The notes: generated from the letters alone by a model not told the origin. Shown: positions 55,896 through 64,000, counted from the stretch's first letter. The stretch is DNA of 64,000 nt from Salinihabitans flavidus (GCF_900110425.1 NZ_FODS01000004.1:62001-126000); one strand, 5' to 3'. Numbers and translations: made by a program.

Positions 55896-57317
55896 ATGAC
55901 CCAGTCAAAGGCAGCACTTCCCCCTGAAACCGGCCCGGCCCGGGGATTCAGGCGCCATCTGGCGCGCCTTGCCATCGACGAAAGCGGGGTCGTGACCGGC
56001 CTGGCAATCTTCATTTTCCTGATAATCCTCATGGTGGGTGGCCTCGGCATCGACCTGATGCGCTCCGAAATGCGCCGGACGGACCTGCAGAACACCCTCG
56101 ACCGCGCCATCCTCGCCGCCGCCGACCTCGATCAGGATCGCGATCCGGAACTGGTGGTGCGCAGCTATTTCGACGCCACCGGCCTGACCGACTATCTCGG
56201 AAGTGTCACGGTCGACGACGGGTTGAATTATCGCACCGTGTCCGCCGACGCCTCGATGACCATGAATACTCATTTCATGAAACTCGCCGGCGTCGACACC
56301 CTCACCGTTCCGGCACGCGGCACCGCCGAGGAACGCATCGCCAATGTCGAGATTTCGCTCGTGCTCGACATTTCCGGGTCCATGGCCGGCAACAGCAGAA
56401 TTACCAACCTGCGTGCCGCCGCCAAGGAATTCGTTGATGCCGTGATCCGCCCCGAGACCGAGGATCTGATCTCGCTTTCCATCGTGCCTTACACCGCGCA
56501 GGTGAATGCCGGGCCGCTGATCTTCAATGAGCTCAACGTGAATCAGGTGCATAATTTCTCGCATTGCATCGAATTCTACGACAGCGAGTTTTCCACCACC
56601 GCGCTCGACACTGAACGCACCTATAACCAGATGCAGCACTTCGAGGCCGGGTCCTACTACAACAACCCGATCACCAACCCCGGCTGTCCGCGCCGGGACT
56701 ATGAGCGCATCACCGCATTCAGCCAGAATGGCTCCGCGCTCAAGGATCAGATCGACAATCTGCGACCCCGCGCCAACACCTCCATTCATCTCGGAATGAA
56801 ATGGGGCGCGGCGCTGCTCGACCCGTCATTCCAGCCGATCACCGGCGCGCTGGCCGCCGGCGGCCATGTGGATAGCGAGTTCTCAGGCCGCCCCGCCGCC
56901 TTCAACGACAGCGAAACGCTCAAGACCGTGATCCTGATGACCGACGGGGAAAACGTCACGACCCGGCGAATCGCCGACCACTATTACGACAGCGAAAGCG
57001 AGATTTCCCACTGGAACCGCTATCCGCTCTACTACTATCTCAACAATTATGTGAGCTGGTATTATCGAAGCGGGTTCTACTATACGAAATACTCGGCCCA
57101 TCACGCCGACAACCTGCTGGACAATATCTGTGACGCCGCCAGGGCGCAGGGCATCGTCATCTGGTCGATCGGCTTCGAGGTAACGAACCACGGGGCGGAT
57201 GTCATGCGCAGCTGCGCCTCGTCGGACGCCCACTTCTTCCGGGTCGAAGGGGTCGAGATTTCCGATGCCTTCTCGGCGATCGCACGGCAGATCAACCAGC
57301 TGAGGCTGACCCAATGA
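55896..57317 (+). CDS. TadG-like protein with von Willebrand A domain
   Basis: A 473-residue membrane-anchored protein. A TadE/G-type N-terminal membrane helix lies at about 33-55, directly after DESGVVTG, where prepilin-like proteins are often cleaved or inserted. The periplasmic part contains a vWA domain with the MIDAS motif LVLDISGSMAGNSRI (158-163 DISGSM), a TADG-like region and a Cys-containing C-terminal part. Such proteins belong to Flp/Tad pilus clusters. GGAGGGCGG precedes ATG 55896. Its stop overlaps the next start (ATGA). No TadA ATPase or flp pilin gene is present in the window. Confidence 0.85.
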   Translation: MTQSKAALPPETGPARGFRRHLARLAIDESGVVTGLAIFIFLIILMVGGLGIDLMRSEMRRTDLQNTLDRAILAAADLDQDRDPELVVRSYFDATGLTDYLGSVTVDDGLNYRTVSADASMTMNTHFMKLAGVDTLTVPARGTAEERIANVEISLVLDISGSMAGNSRITNLRAAAKEFVDAVIRPETEDLISLSIVPYTAQVNAGPLIFNELNVNQVHNFSHCIEFYDSEFSTTALDTERTYNQMQHFEAGSYYNNPITNPGCPRRDYERITAFSQNGSALKDQIDNLRPRANTSIHLGMKWGAALLDPSFQPITGALAAGGHVDSEFSGRPAAFNDSETLKTVILMTDGENVTTRRIADHYYDSESEISHWNRYPLYYYLNNYVSWYYRSGFYYTKYSAHHADNLLDNICDAARAQGIVIWSIGFEVTNHGADVMRSCASSDAHFFRVEGVEISDAFSAIARQINQLRLTQ

Positions 57318-57850
57318 GCCGCCGCCCCCTGTTCCGGTCTGGCAGGCTCGCGCGGGATGAGCGCGGCCATGCCACCGTCGAGTTCGTGATCATCTTTCCG
57401 ATCTTCCTGGTGATCATGCTCTCGGCCATCGAACTTGGCCTGATGACAATGCGCTACTCCCTGCTGGAGCGCGCACTCGATCTGACCGTGCGCGAGGTGC
57501 GCCTGTCCACAGGCTTTTCACCCGATCACGATGAGCTGAAGCAAATGATCTGCGACGAATTTGGCATGCTGCCGAACTGCTTCGACCGTCTGGCGCTGGA
57601 AATGATCCAGGTTAGTCCGCGGGCCTATGTCGAACCCTCCAGCGAGGTGACCTGCAACGACCTGTCGCTTGAGTCGCAACCCGTGACCACATTCACACCC
57701 GGCATGGACAACGACCTGATGCTGCTGCGCGCCTGCGCGAAATTCACACCGCTGTTTCCCAACACGGGATTCGGTCTTGAACTGGCCAAGGACGGCTCGG
57801 GCGATGTCGCACTCGTCAGCATGTCCGCCTTTGTGCAGGAGCCGAGGTAG
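57314..57850 (+). CDS. TadE-like pseudopilin
   Basis: A 178-residue TadE-family protein. The N-terminal RDERGHATVEFVIIFPIFLVIMLSA is the TadE signature: a short basic leader, G-x3-E-F/F-V and one membrane helix. The remainder is periplasmic with several cysteines (MICDEFGMLPNCF, EVTCNDLS, RACAKF). It starts at ATG 57314 overlapping the TadG-like gene stop. Tad pseudopilins help Flp pilus assembly; the partners are missing here. Confidence 0.87.
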   Translation: MSRRPLFRSGRLARDERGHATVEFVIIFPIFLVIMLSAIELGLMTMRYSLLERALDLTVREVRLSTGFSPDHDELKQMICDEFGMLPNCFDRLALEMIQVSPRAYVEPSSEVTCNDLSLESQPVTTFTPGMDNDLMLLRACAKFTPLFPNTGFGLELAKDGSGDVALVSMSAFVQEPR

Positions 57851-57854
57851 CACC

Positions 57855-58415
57855 ATGACCCACTCGATCTTCCGCCGCTTCCGCCGCTTCTGGCCGAACG
57901 ACAGAGGCTCCGTCTCCGTTGAGGCCGTTATCATCCTTCCGATACTGCTCTGGGCCTATATGGGCAGTTTTATCTTCTTCGACATGTATCGCGCCAACTC
58001 CACCGCTTCAAAGGCCGCCTACACGATCTCCGACATGCTCTCGCGCGAAACACAGGCAATCAACCAGACCTATCTGAACAATTCGCTGGACCTGTTCCGC
58101 TTTCTCTCGGGAACGCAGGACGACGAGAGCGGCACTGCCCTTCGGGTCTCTCTGATCTCGTGGGACGGAGAGGAACAGAGACACGAACTGCACTGGTCGC
58201 ACATCGCCGGCACCAAGTCCGCCCTTGAAGATAAAGATATCGATGCACTGGCAGACGATCTGCCGGATATGGCCAATGGTGAGGCTCTCATACTCGTCGA
58301 AACCTTCGCCACCTTCACACCATCGATGAATGTCGGCGTGTCGGAACTGGATCTGGAAACCTTCATCTTCACCCGGCCCCGCTTTGCCCCGCAACTGGTC
58401 TGGTCCGGAAGCTGA
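57855..58415 (+). CDS. Second TadE-like pseudopilin
   Basis: A 186-residue paralogue of the TadE type. The leader-plus-helix NDRGSVSVEAVIILPILLWAYMGS has the same glycine-x-V-E-A pattern, and the rest is periplasmic, acidic and without cysteine. The ATG at 57855 lies 4 bp after the previous stop; a longer frame from 57777 is a shadow. Its stop TGA abuts the stop of the convergent gene (TGATCA). It may be a minor pseudopilin for the same machine as the previous two. Confidence 0.82.
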   Translation: MTHSIFRRFRRFWPNDRGSVSVEAVIILPILLWAYMGSFIFFDMYRANSTASKAAYTISDMLSRETQAINQTYLNNSLDLFRFLSGTQDDESGTALRVSLISWDGEEQRHELHWSHIAGTKSALEDKDIDALADDLPDMANGEALILVETFATFTPSMNVGVSELDLETFIFTRPRFAPQLVWSGS

Positions 58416-58892
58416 TCACGCCTGCGCGCGTTCGAGAAGAAGCGTTTCCAGCGTCTGCGCCAGGAACTTTGTCTGCGGGCCGGGCAGAACGCCGCCGACC
58501 CCGACCCGACGCCCGAAAGCCCAGTAGATGCCCGGCTCCCAGCGCCGCGCGCCGGGGGTCTTCAGGGTCAGAAGAAAACCGTTCGACGGTTTGAAGGCAA
58601 AAGTGCTCCGGTCGATCCCGGCAATATTATCAAGCGAGGCGATCACGTCTCCATTGGTGGAGCGCAGTACCTCGCGCGTGAGCTCGATCGCCGTGGCGGT
58701 CGCTCGCCGTGTCCGCTCCGTCATCCACAACACCCCCGCCCCCAACACAACAAGAAACACCTGCCATCCCAAGGCCGGCGGCGTGGCGATAGCGACATAG
58801 AGCACGATCCCCGCAAGCCCGAGCAGCGCCGCGAGCCCGAACGCGCGCCGCATCGGAGAAGCGCGCACCATCACCAGAACCTCATCGTCCAT
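58416..58892 (-). CDS. Small membrane protein, PH-domain-like (tentative)
   Basis: A 158-residue protein with two N-terminal hydrophobic segments (about 13-33 and 40-57) and a soluble part containing STAFKPSNGFLLTL-like strands, reminiscent of the bacterial PH (YdbT/YdbS) fold; that assignment is weak. A basic stretch ERTRRATATAIELTREVLR links the two parts. AGGAG lies ten bases before the ATG at 58892; longer frames reach 58913 and 58952. It is convergent with the Tad-like genes, and its upstream 308 bp hold two kinds of repeats. Function unknown. Confidence 0.65.
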   Translation of the reverse strand: MDDEVLVMVRASPMRRAFGLAALLGLAGIVLYVAIATPPALGWQVFLVVLGAGVLWMTERTRRATATAIELTREVLRSTNGDVIASLDNIAGIDRSTFAFKPSNGFLLTLKTPGARRWEPGIYWAFGRRVGVGGVLPGPQTKFLAQTLETLLLERAQA

Positions 58893-58976
58893 GTCCGTCA
58901 CTCTCCTGTCCATGCCGGACGTCCCCCTTACCCGCTTCATCCCCGTTTGCACAGGCCTTCCCGGTGTGATCCACCC

Positions 58977-59062
58977 CCGGGGCTCTGCCCCGGACCCCGA
59001 GATATTTGACCCGAGAAGATGCAGCAGGAGTCATGCCCTTTCTCTGTTCCAGAAAATACTCA
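58977..59062 (+). repeat. REP-like element with inverted tail copy, locus 3
   Basis: The element begins with the hairpin CCGGGGC / GCCCCGG (58977-58993), then ACCCCGAGATATTTGACC and GAGAAGATG, the same order as at 10889-10942. A tail copy on the opposite orientation, CCTTTCTCTGTTCC then AGAAAATACTCAA (59037-59062), follows. Hairpin and the two tails together make a head-to-head pair, as in BIME-like elements. It lies upstream of the small membrane protein gene. Confidence 0.6.
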
Positions 59063-59117
59063 AAAAGCAACGCGCGCCGCGTTCACAACGCCCCGGCACG
59101 GCGCGAGACAGTCTTCA

Positions 59118-59200
59118 ATACCGACGCAATACCGACGTTTTACCGACGTGATACCGAAACGGGTTTTTCAGAGATTTCAGCGCATTAACCCTGATTCGCC
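59118..59200 (+). repeat. 83-bp dispersed element, copy B
   Basis: This copy contains the same four-unit 11-bp array (59118-59160) and the same ending TTAACCCTGATTCGCC as copy A at 36491-36573, without gaps. It ends exactly one base before the stop codon complement (TCA at 59201) of the aldo/keto reductase gene. With the REP-like element next to it, it fills most of the 308-bp gap between 58893 and 59200, which contains no gene. Confidence 0.8.
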
Positions 59201-60244
59201 TCAATACGGCATCGGATGGCTACGATGGATCTCATCGATCTCTCGCAGCACCTCGTCCTCAAGCCTGATATCCGCGGCTTTCAAGGCATGGTCGAGCTGC
59301 GCCAGCCGGGTCGCGCCGAAGATGGTCGAGGTCATGAAGGGACGCTGCATCGCCCATGCCAGCGCCATATGCACCGGATCGAGTCCGTGCCGTTTCGCAA
59401 GTTCCAGATAGGCAGAAACCGCCTTGAAAACACGCGGATTCTTGCGCCCGCCGAGTTCCGGAACCAGAGACATGCGCGAGCCTTGGGGCACGGCCCCGTC
59501 CTGATATTTTCCAGTCAGAAGCCCCGCCCCGAGCGGCGAGAAGGCCAGCAGCCCCACATCCTCGTTCACGCTCAGCTCCGCCAGATCGGTGTCGAACATC
59601 CGGCACAGCAGAGAGTATTCGTTCTGGATCGCTGCAGCCCGCGGCCCGCCCGTCCGGTCCGCCGCAAGCAGCCATTGCATCGTGCCCCAGGCCGATTCAT
59701 TGGACAGCCCGAAGTGCCGGATCCGACCCTTCTCCACCTCGCGCTGAAGAGCGCCCAGCGCATCCTCCATATGGGCAAGCGTTTCCGCTTTGTCCTGCCC
59801 CGAGGGGTCATAGGTCCAGTTCTTGCGAAACATGTAGGAGCCCCGATTGGGCCAGTGAAACTGATAGAGATCAATGTAGTCCGTGTTCAGCCGGCGTAGC
59901 GAACCCTCGACCGCCTGCGGGATGGTTTGCGAGGAGATCGGCGCGCCATCACGGGCGTGCATCATGCCTTCGCCGGAATGTTTGGTCGCCAGGATCACAT
60001 CCTGCCGCCGCCCGTGTTTCACGAACCATTGCCCGACGATCCGTTCGCTGCGGCCGGTGGTTTCGGCCCGCACCGGGTTGACGGGATACATCTCTGCGGT
60101 GTCGATGAAATTCACGCCCGCGGCAAGCGCATGGTCGATCTGGTCATGGGCCTCGTCAAGATCGGTCTGTGTGCCATAGGTCATGGTACCAAGGCACAGG
60201 GCCGACACCTCGAGCCCGGTGCGGCCCAGCGGGTTCATTTTCAT
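59201..60244 (-). CDS. Aldo/keto reductase (Tas-like)
   Basis: A 347-residue NADPH-dependent reductase. The catalytic tetrad is present: Asp and Tyr in FIDTAEMYP, Lys in ILATKHSG and His in YQFHWPNR. LGTMTYGTQTDLDEAHDQID and the C-terminal IFGATRLAQLDHALKAADI belong to the AKR/Tas subgroup. It probably detoxifies or reduces aldehydes, with no specific pathway suggested by neighbours. The ATG at 60244 was used, with another at 60238. Its stop abuts copy B of the 83-bp element. Confidence 0.9.
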   Translation of the reverse strand: MKMNPLGRTGLEVSALCLGTMTYGTQTDLDEAHDQIDHALAAGVNFIDTAEMYPVNPVRAETTGRSERIVGQWFVKHGRRQDVILATKHSGEGMMHARDGAPISSQTIPQAVEGSLRRLNTDYIDLYQFHWPNRGSYMFRKNWTYDPSGQDKAETLAHMEDALGALQREVEKGRIRHFGLSNESAWGTMQWLLAADRTGGPRAAAIQNEYSLLCRMFDTDLAELSVNEDVGLLAFSPLGAGLLTGKYQDGAVPQGSRMSLVPELGGRKNPRVFKAVSAYLELAKRHGLDPVHMALAWAMQRPFMTSTIFGATRLAQLDHALKAADIRLEDEVLREIDEIHRSHPMPY

Positions 60245-60345
60245 TTGAGGTCTCCCTGCCGTCCTGTCTCGACACGCAGCCTAGCCCACCGGCCGAGGAG
60301 TGCAAGCGATCAGGGATGACCCGAGTGCCGGGTCATCCCGTCGTC

Positions 60346-60801
60346 TCAGGGTCGCATCACGAAATAGCCCTGGTCGTCCAGATCCATGAGGCGCATGACT
60401 CCGGCAGGCACATGGTTTGCAAATTCCATGATCGGTGGGACCTCACCTTCGTTGCGGGTCATGCCAGCGATGGTGTTGCCACAGGCCGAGAACGTGACAT
60501 TCGGGATGCTCGTGGGGAAGTTGGCAACCCTCTCTTTCACCGGAGAGGTATCCTCACGCAGCATATGAAGCCCGGCATTATAGGCGACGATCTCGATTTC
60601 ATATTCATGCCCGGCCTCGCTCATGCCGCGGGCGAAATTCGCCGCCACATTGAGCACCTTGTTCATCGTGCCGGGGTTATTGTCGCTGACCTGAAGCGCG
60701 AGTTTCTTGATCTCGAAGCCATCCTCGTCCGCCATGAGCGGGGATGCCAGGAAAAGGCAAAGCATCCCGACCGTAGCAAAAAGTCCTGTTATGCGTTTCA
60801 T
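60346..60801 (-). CDS. Exported DsrE/DsrF-like protein
   Basis: A 151-residue protein with a signal peptide (hydrophobic residues 5-20, cleavage probable after MA in SPLMADED) and a DsrE-like fold: ALQVSDNNPGTMNKVLNVAANFA, EIVAYNAGLHMLRED and SACGNTIAGM, with one conserved cysteine near residue 105. Periplasmic members of this family are linked to sulphur or thiol chemistry, but without partner genes here nothing more can be said. GGGAGGAAACG directly precedes the ATG at 60801, a near-perfect ribosome-binding site, which rules out the longer frame to 60831. Confidence 0.8.
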   Translation of the reverse strand: MKRITGLFATVGMLCLFLASPLMADEDGFEIKKLALQVSDNNPGTMNKVLNVAANFARGMSEAGHEYEIEIVAYNAGLHMLREDTSPVKERVANFPTSIPNVTFSACGNTIAGMTRNEGEVPPIMEFANHVPAGVMRLMDLDDQGYFVMRP

Positions 60802-60974
60802 CGTTTCCTCCCTTAAGAATTCATACACCATTACATGTTATTTTATGAGTTCCACCCTTTATTGCGCTTTTACGCGCGGTCCGGCAGCGGGTGGAATAGG
60901 GCTGGACAATCGCGGGCGATGGGACAAGGGTTCGCGGGGCGTTGTCGCCCTTTCAGCCATAAACTTGGCCCCTC

Positions 60975-62267
60975 ATGCGCCTGATCCTGTCCTTCTCCGC
61001 CCTGTTCCTGTCCGTCATCCTGTTGCAACTCAGTTCCGGCGGCATTGCACCTCTCGACGCGATCTCGGGCATCGCGCTCGGGTTCACCACGGCGCAGATC
61101 GGGCTTCTGGGTTCGGCGCATTTCCTGGGGTTCTTCATCGGTTGCTGGTGGGCGCCGCGGCTGATGGGCACCGTCGGCCATTCGCGGGCCTTCGCCGCCT
61201 TCACGGCATCCGGGGCAATCGGGATGCTGGCGCATTTCCTGGTGATCGACCCCTACGCCTGGGCGGCGATGCGGGTGGCGTCGGGCCTGTGTGTGGCCGG
61301 CTGTTTCACGGTGATCGAGGCCTGGCTTCAGGCGGCGGTCACGAACGAGAGCCGGGGCCGCGCGATGGGCACCTACCGTGTGGCGGACATGAGCGCCTCT
61401 CTTGCTGCGCAACTGCTCATCTCCGTGCTGGAGCCGGCCTCCTACGTGTCCTACAACCTGCTGGCGCTGATGTGCTGTGCGGCGCTTTTGCCGCTCACCC
61501 TGACGCGCGTGCGCCAGCCTGAAACGCCGGAGGCGCCGCGCCTGCGTCCGGGATTGGCCTGGACCCGCTCGCCGCTGGCGGTGGCGGGGGTGGTGGCCGC
61601 TGCGATCTCGGGCGCCTCCTTCCGTATGGTCGGGCCGGTCTATGGCACAGGCGTCGGGCTGGAGGTCGGGCAGATCGCCTTTTTCCTGGCCGCGTTCGTG
61701 GCGGGGGGCGCACTGGCGCAGTATCCGATCGGCTGGCTCGCGGACAAGTTCGACCGGCGCTGGGTGCTGATCTGGCTCTCCTTCGCCGCGATCCTGAGCT
61801 GCATCGCCACCGCTTCGCTTCAGGGGCTGAGCACCGGCGGCGTGATGCTGACCGCGGCGATATTCGGGTTGACCACCTTTCCGATCTATTCGGTCTCCGC
61901 CGCACACGCCCACGACTTTGCCGAAACCGAAGAGCGGGTGGAACTATCCGCCGCGCTGATGTTCTGGTATGCGGTCGGGGCCATCGCGGCGCCCTATGCC
62001 GCCTCCACGGTGATGGCGTTCTTCGGCTATCCGGCGCTTTTCATCATGATCGGCGTGGCCCATGCGGGATTGCTGGTCTACGGGCTGATACGCATGCGGG
62101 CGCGCCCCTCGCCGGGCAACCGCACCCGCTACATCTGGTCGCCGCGCACCTCGTTTCTGGTCGGGCGGCTGACCGGGCGCACCCGCGAGACGGACGGGAA
62201 CGGTGCCCGTCAGGATGCCCCGCGTTCCGCGATCCGAATCCCGTCCGACAGGGCCGACGACGGATAG
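60975..62267 (+). CDS. MFS transporter (YcaD-like)
   Basis: A 430-residue major-facilitator carrier with about twelve hydrophobic helices in two halves. GLLGSAHFLGFFIGCWWAPRLMG and RVADMSASLAAQLLI in the first half and YPIGWLADKFDRRWVL, the conserved G-x3-D-K/R-x-G/D-R loop between helices, fit the YcaD/UhpC-like sugar-phosphate or small-molecule exporter group. It diverges from the DsrE-like gene. Its last 19 codons overlap the end of the convergent HlyD gene by 58 bp. Substrate unknown. Confidence 0.87.
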   Translation: MRLILSFSALFLSVILLQLSSGGIAPLDAISGIALGFTTAQIGLLGSAHFLGFFIGCWWAPRLMGTVGHSRAFAAFTASGAIGMLAHFLVIDPYAWAAMRVASGLCVAGCFTVIEAWLQAAVTNESRGRAMGTYRVADMSASLAAQLLISVLEPASYVSYNLLALMCCAALLPLTLTRVRQPETPEAPRLRPGLAWTRSPLAVAGVVAAAISGASFRMVGPVYGTGVGLEVGQIAFFLAAFVAGGALAQYPIGWLADKFDRRWVLIWLSFAAILSCIATASLQGLSTGGVMLTAAIFGLTTFPIYSVSAAHAHDFAETEERVELSAALMFWYAVGAIAAPYAASTVMAFFGYPALFIMIGVAHAGLLVYGLIRMRARPSPGNRTRYIWSPRTSFLVGRLTGRTRETDGNGARQDAPRSAIRIPSDRADDG

Positions 62268-63433
62268 AGCACCACGCGCGCGCCGTTCTCCAGACCGCCG
62301 AGAACCTGTGCGTCGATGCCGTTGTTGCGTCCCGGCGTGACCGCGCGTTTCACCGCGCGCCCGCCTTCAGCCACGAAAACCGCCCAGTCGCCATCGTCGC
62401 GAAACAACGCCGAGGACGGCACGATCAGCGTCTCGCGCGCCTGCCAAACGACGATGCGAACCTCCACCCGGAAGCCGTGACCCAGGGCAGCGCGCGCCTC
62501 TGGCGGGTCGGTAAAGCGGATCACCGCATTGACCCGCTGCTCCTCCACGCCGAGGGCGGAATACTTGGTAAAGCCCCAGGGGTCGATCCGCGCCACCTCC
62601 CCGTGCAGCGGTTCGGGCCCCCCATAGTTGGTGATCAGGACCGGATCGCCCATCCTCACCTGCACCGCGTCCGCACTCAGAAGCTCGACCACCACTTCCA
62701 GATCGCCCTCGATATCGCCGATTTCGAGGATGGGCGCGCCGGCCGGCAGCGTGGTCTCGCTTTGCTGTATGACACGCAGAACGCGCCCAGTCTTGGGGGC
62801 GGGCAGGTCGATGGCCCCGTTGCCCGAGATCGCGGCATAGAGCCCCGGATCGTCGAACCCGATGAGCCGCGCCTGCGCATTCTCAAGGTCCGCCACGCGC
62901 ATGGAAATCGCCGCGCGTGCAGTGTCCACGCTGGCCTCCGCCGAGCGCAGGCGGCTTTCGGCCCGGTCGAGCGCCATCTGCGCGATGTTCCCGCTTGCAT
63001 GGAGCTTGCGCGACCGCTCAAGCTCCGTCCGCGCAAGGTCGCGGTCCGCCATCGCCCTGTGCAGATCGGCCTGCGCCACGCGCAGCGCGGCCTCTGCGGC
63101 GGAGATCGCCGCCCGCGCCTGTTCGCGCGTGCGGATATCGAGCGCGGCGGGATTGGTCGGAAGCATCCGCGCCACAACCGTCTTGCCCTCTTCGACATAG
63201 GCCCCCGGCTCCAGAGCCACGCGCAGAAGCCGCCCGGCAATGGGGGTGGATACGACATAGGCCTCGCGCACCCGTGTGCGGGCTTCTTCGTCGACCGTCA
63301 CGGTCATGTCCCCGCGCCGCACAGTGCCGGTATCCACCATCTGTGGCTGCGGCCAGAAGGCCGCCACCAGCCCCGCCGCGACCAGCATCGTCGCCGCAAG
63401 AATCAGAATACGTCGTGACTGCCGTTTTGCCAT
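62210..63433 (-). CDS. HlyD/membrane-fusion-type efflux adaptor
   Basis: A 407-residue periplasmic adaptor with an N-terminal membrane anchor (RRILILAATMLVAAGLVAAFW), a beta-barrel/lipoyl region (GRLLRVALEPGAYVEEGKTVVARM), a long coiled coil (about 90-185, rich in Ala, Arg and Leu) and a C-terminal barrel (VFVAEGGRAVKRAVTPGRNN). This is the MFP of an RND or MacAB-type pump. A GTG at 63442 with a GTGA overlap is an alternative start to the ATG at 63433. It follows the FtsX-like permease gene, so a MacAB-like tripartite exporter is likely. Confidence 0.87.
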   Translation of the reverse strand: MAKRQSRRILILAATMLVAAGLVAAFWPQPQMVDTGTVRRGDMTVTVDEEARTRVREAYVVSTPIAGRLLRVALEPGAYVEEGKTVVARMLPTNPAALDIRTREQARAAISAAEAALRVAQADLHRAMADRDLARTELERSRKLHASGNIAQMALDRAESRLRSAEASVDTARAAISMRVADLENAQARLIGFDDPGLYAAISGNGAIDLPAPKTGRVLRVIQQSETTLPAGAPILEIGDIEGDLEVVVELLSADAVQVRMGDPVLITNYGGPEPLHGEVARIDPWGFTKYSALGVEEQRVNAVIRFTDPPEARAALGHGFRVEVRIVVWQARETLIVPSSALFRDDGDWAVFVAEGGRAVKRAVTPGRNNGIDAQVLGGLENGARVVLYPSSALSDGIRIAERGAS

Positions 63434-63438
63434 GAGTC

Positions 63439-64000
63439 TCACTCTCGTGTCTTCAGGGTGGCGACAAGATCCACCCGGTTGATATCACGTTTCACCAGCA
63501 GGCCCGACACGATTGCCGCCACGATCACGGCCAGCGCCGCCGTGCCAAAGGCATCAGGCCGGAACCGGGTCGGGATCTGGTAGATATCGGTGCTGAACCC
63601 CGCCGCGATCAGGAACGACAGGTAGTGCCCGATCCCCACCCCCAGCGGTAGCGCCAGCAGAACAACAATCGCCAGCTCCCCCAGAAGGACAAAGGCCGTC
63701 TCGCCCGTGGAAAAACCGATCACCCGCAGGCTCGCCAGATCGCGCGCCTGCTCTCCGAACGAAATGCGCGCCGCGTTGTAAACGATGCCGAAGGTGATGA
63801 TCCCGGCAATCGCCGCCATGACATAGCGCATCATCCCCGCGCCTGTATCCATCAGGGTCTGCATCGCCGCGCGCGCATCCTCGCGGCGCGCCACGCCGGC
63901 CACCGTCGGCATGGATTTGAGCACCGCGAACACCTCCGGTATCCGCGCCCCGTCCACCCGCAGATAGGCACCCGACACGCGCCCGGGCTCCCGCAGGGCA
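63439..64000 (-). CDS. FtsX-like ABC permease, C-terminal part
   Basis: About 187 C-terminal residues of an FtsX/MacB-type permease are within the window; the gene continues past the right edge. Visible features are an extracytoplasmic segment (YLRVDGARIPEVFAVLKSM), then hydrophobic helices MRYVMAAIAGIITFGIVYN, AFVLLGELAIVVLLALPLG and ALAVIVAAIVSGLLV, the last three of the FtsX topology. FLRVIGFSTGE-like SLRVIGFSTGE is the conserved coupling loop. It lies directly upstream of the HlyD gene and is likely co-transcribed with an ATPase outside the window. Confidence 0.85.
   Translation of the reverse strand, partial: ALREPGRVSGAYLRVDGARIPEVFAVLKSMPTVAGVARREDARAAMQTLMDTGAGMMRYVMAAIAGIITFGIVYNAARISFGEQARDLASLRVIGFSTGETAFVLLGELAIVVLLALPLGVGIGHYLSFLIAAGFSTDIYQIPTRFRPDAFGTAALAVIVAAIVSGLLVKRDINRVDLVATLKTRE

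Overview
The window reads as ordinary, GC-rich, densely packed chromosome from an alphaproteobacterium, most likely Rhodobacteraceae (Roseobacter group). The grounds are: a SAM/SAH riboswitch in front of metK, a class known only from Rhodobacterales; a dcw fragment with a DUF2484 gene beside murB; the alphaproteobacterial block miaB / phoH-ybeY-corC-lnt-metK-trmB; a phosphatidylcholine synthase; heterotetrameric sarcosine oxidase soxBDAG; and family-typical small proteins. No rRNA, tRNA, CRISPR array, prophage, IS element or transposase was found.

Layout. 1-5.8 kb (all minus): ftsW-murG-murC, then an amino-acid permease inserted before DUF2484-murB (murB runs off the left edge). 5.9-14.6 kb (minus): tRNA/rRNA maturation and envelope housekeeping (miaB, phoH, ybeY, corC, lnt, riboswitch-metK, trmB), interrupted by a two-gene module of an OmpA-family protein and a lipoprotein that share a 33-residue domain and end at a strong terminator. 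14.7-25.2 kb: surface-polysaccharide locus (glycosyltransferases, BY-kinase-like ATPase, NAD-epimerase, Gfo/Idh oxidoreductase, WecB/TagA transferase, serine-acetyltransferase-like protein, Wzy-like polymerase). 25.2-25.6 kb: intergenic region with a DnaA-box cluster. 25.6-37.3 kb: ybjN, proC, csaA, a 2-hydroxyacid dehydrogenase, metG, a tyrosine phosphatase, an MsbA-like ABC exporter, a TIGR04283-type glycosyltransferase, ygfZ, efp, a small conserved gene, an EamA transporter and pcs. 37.4-48.5 kb (minus): ileS, nrdR-ribD, rmuC, dnaG-rpoD. 48.5-55.6 kb (minus): soxBDAG and a glutamate-dehydrogenase family gene. 55.9-58.4 kb (plus): three TadE/TadG-like genes. 58.4-64 kb: a small membrane protein, an aldo/keto reductase, a DsrE-like exported protein, an MFS carrier and an HlyD-FtsX efflux pair cut by the right edge.

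Genes are tightly coupled. ATGA or GTGA stop/start overlaps are common, and several convergent pairs abut or overlap. Starts were moved inward where ribosome-binding sites or family lengths argued for it.

The least explained signals are non-coding: (i) an 83-bp dispersed element present twice (36491-36573 and 59118-59200) that carries a four-unit array of 11-bp repeats at about one helical turn; (ii) a REP-like family with a CCGGGG hairpin and a CCTTTCTYTGTTC...AAATACTC tail at three loci, two of them inside operons; (iii) the DnaA-box cluster before ybjN. No wholly new protein system is evident. All functional statements rest on reading motifs by eye; no database search was run.
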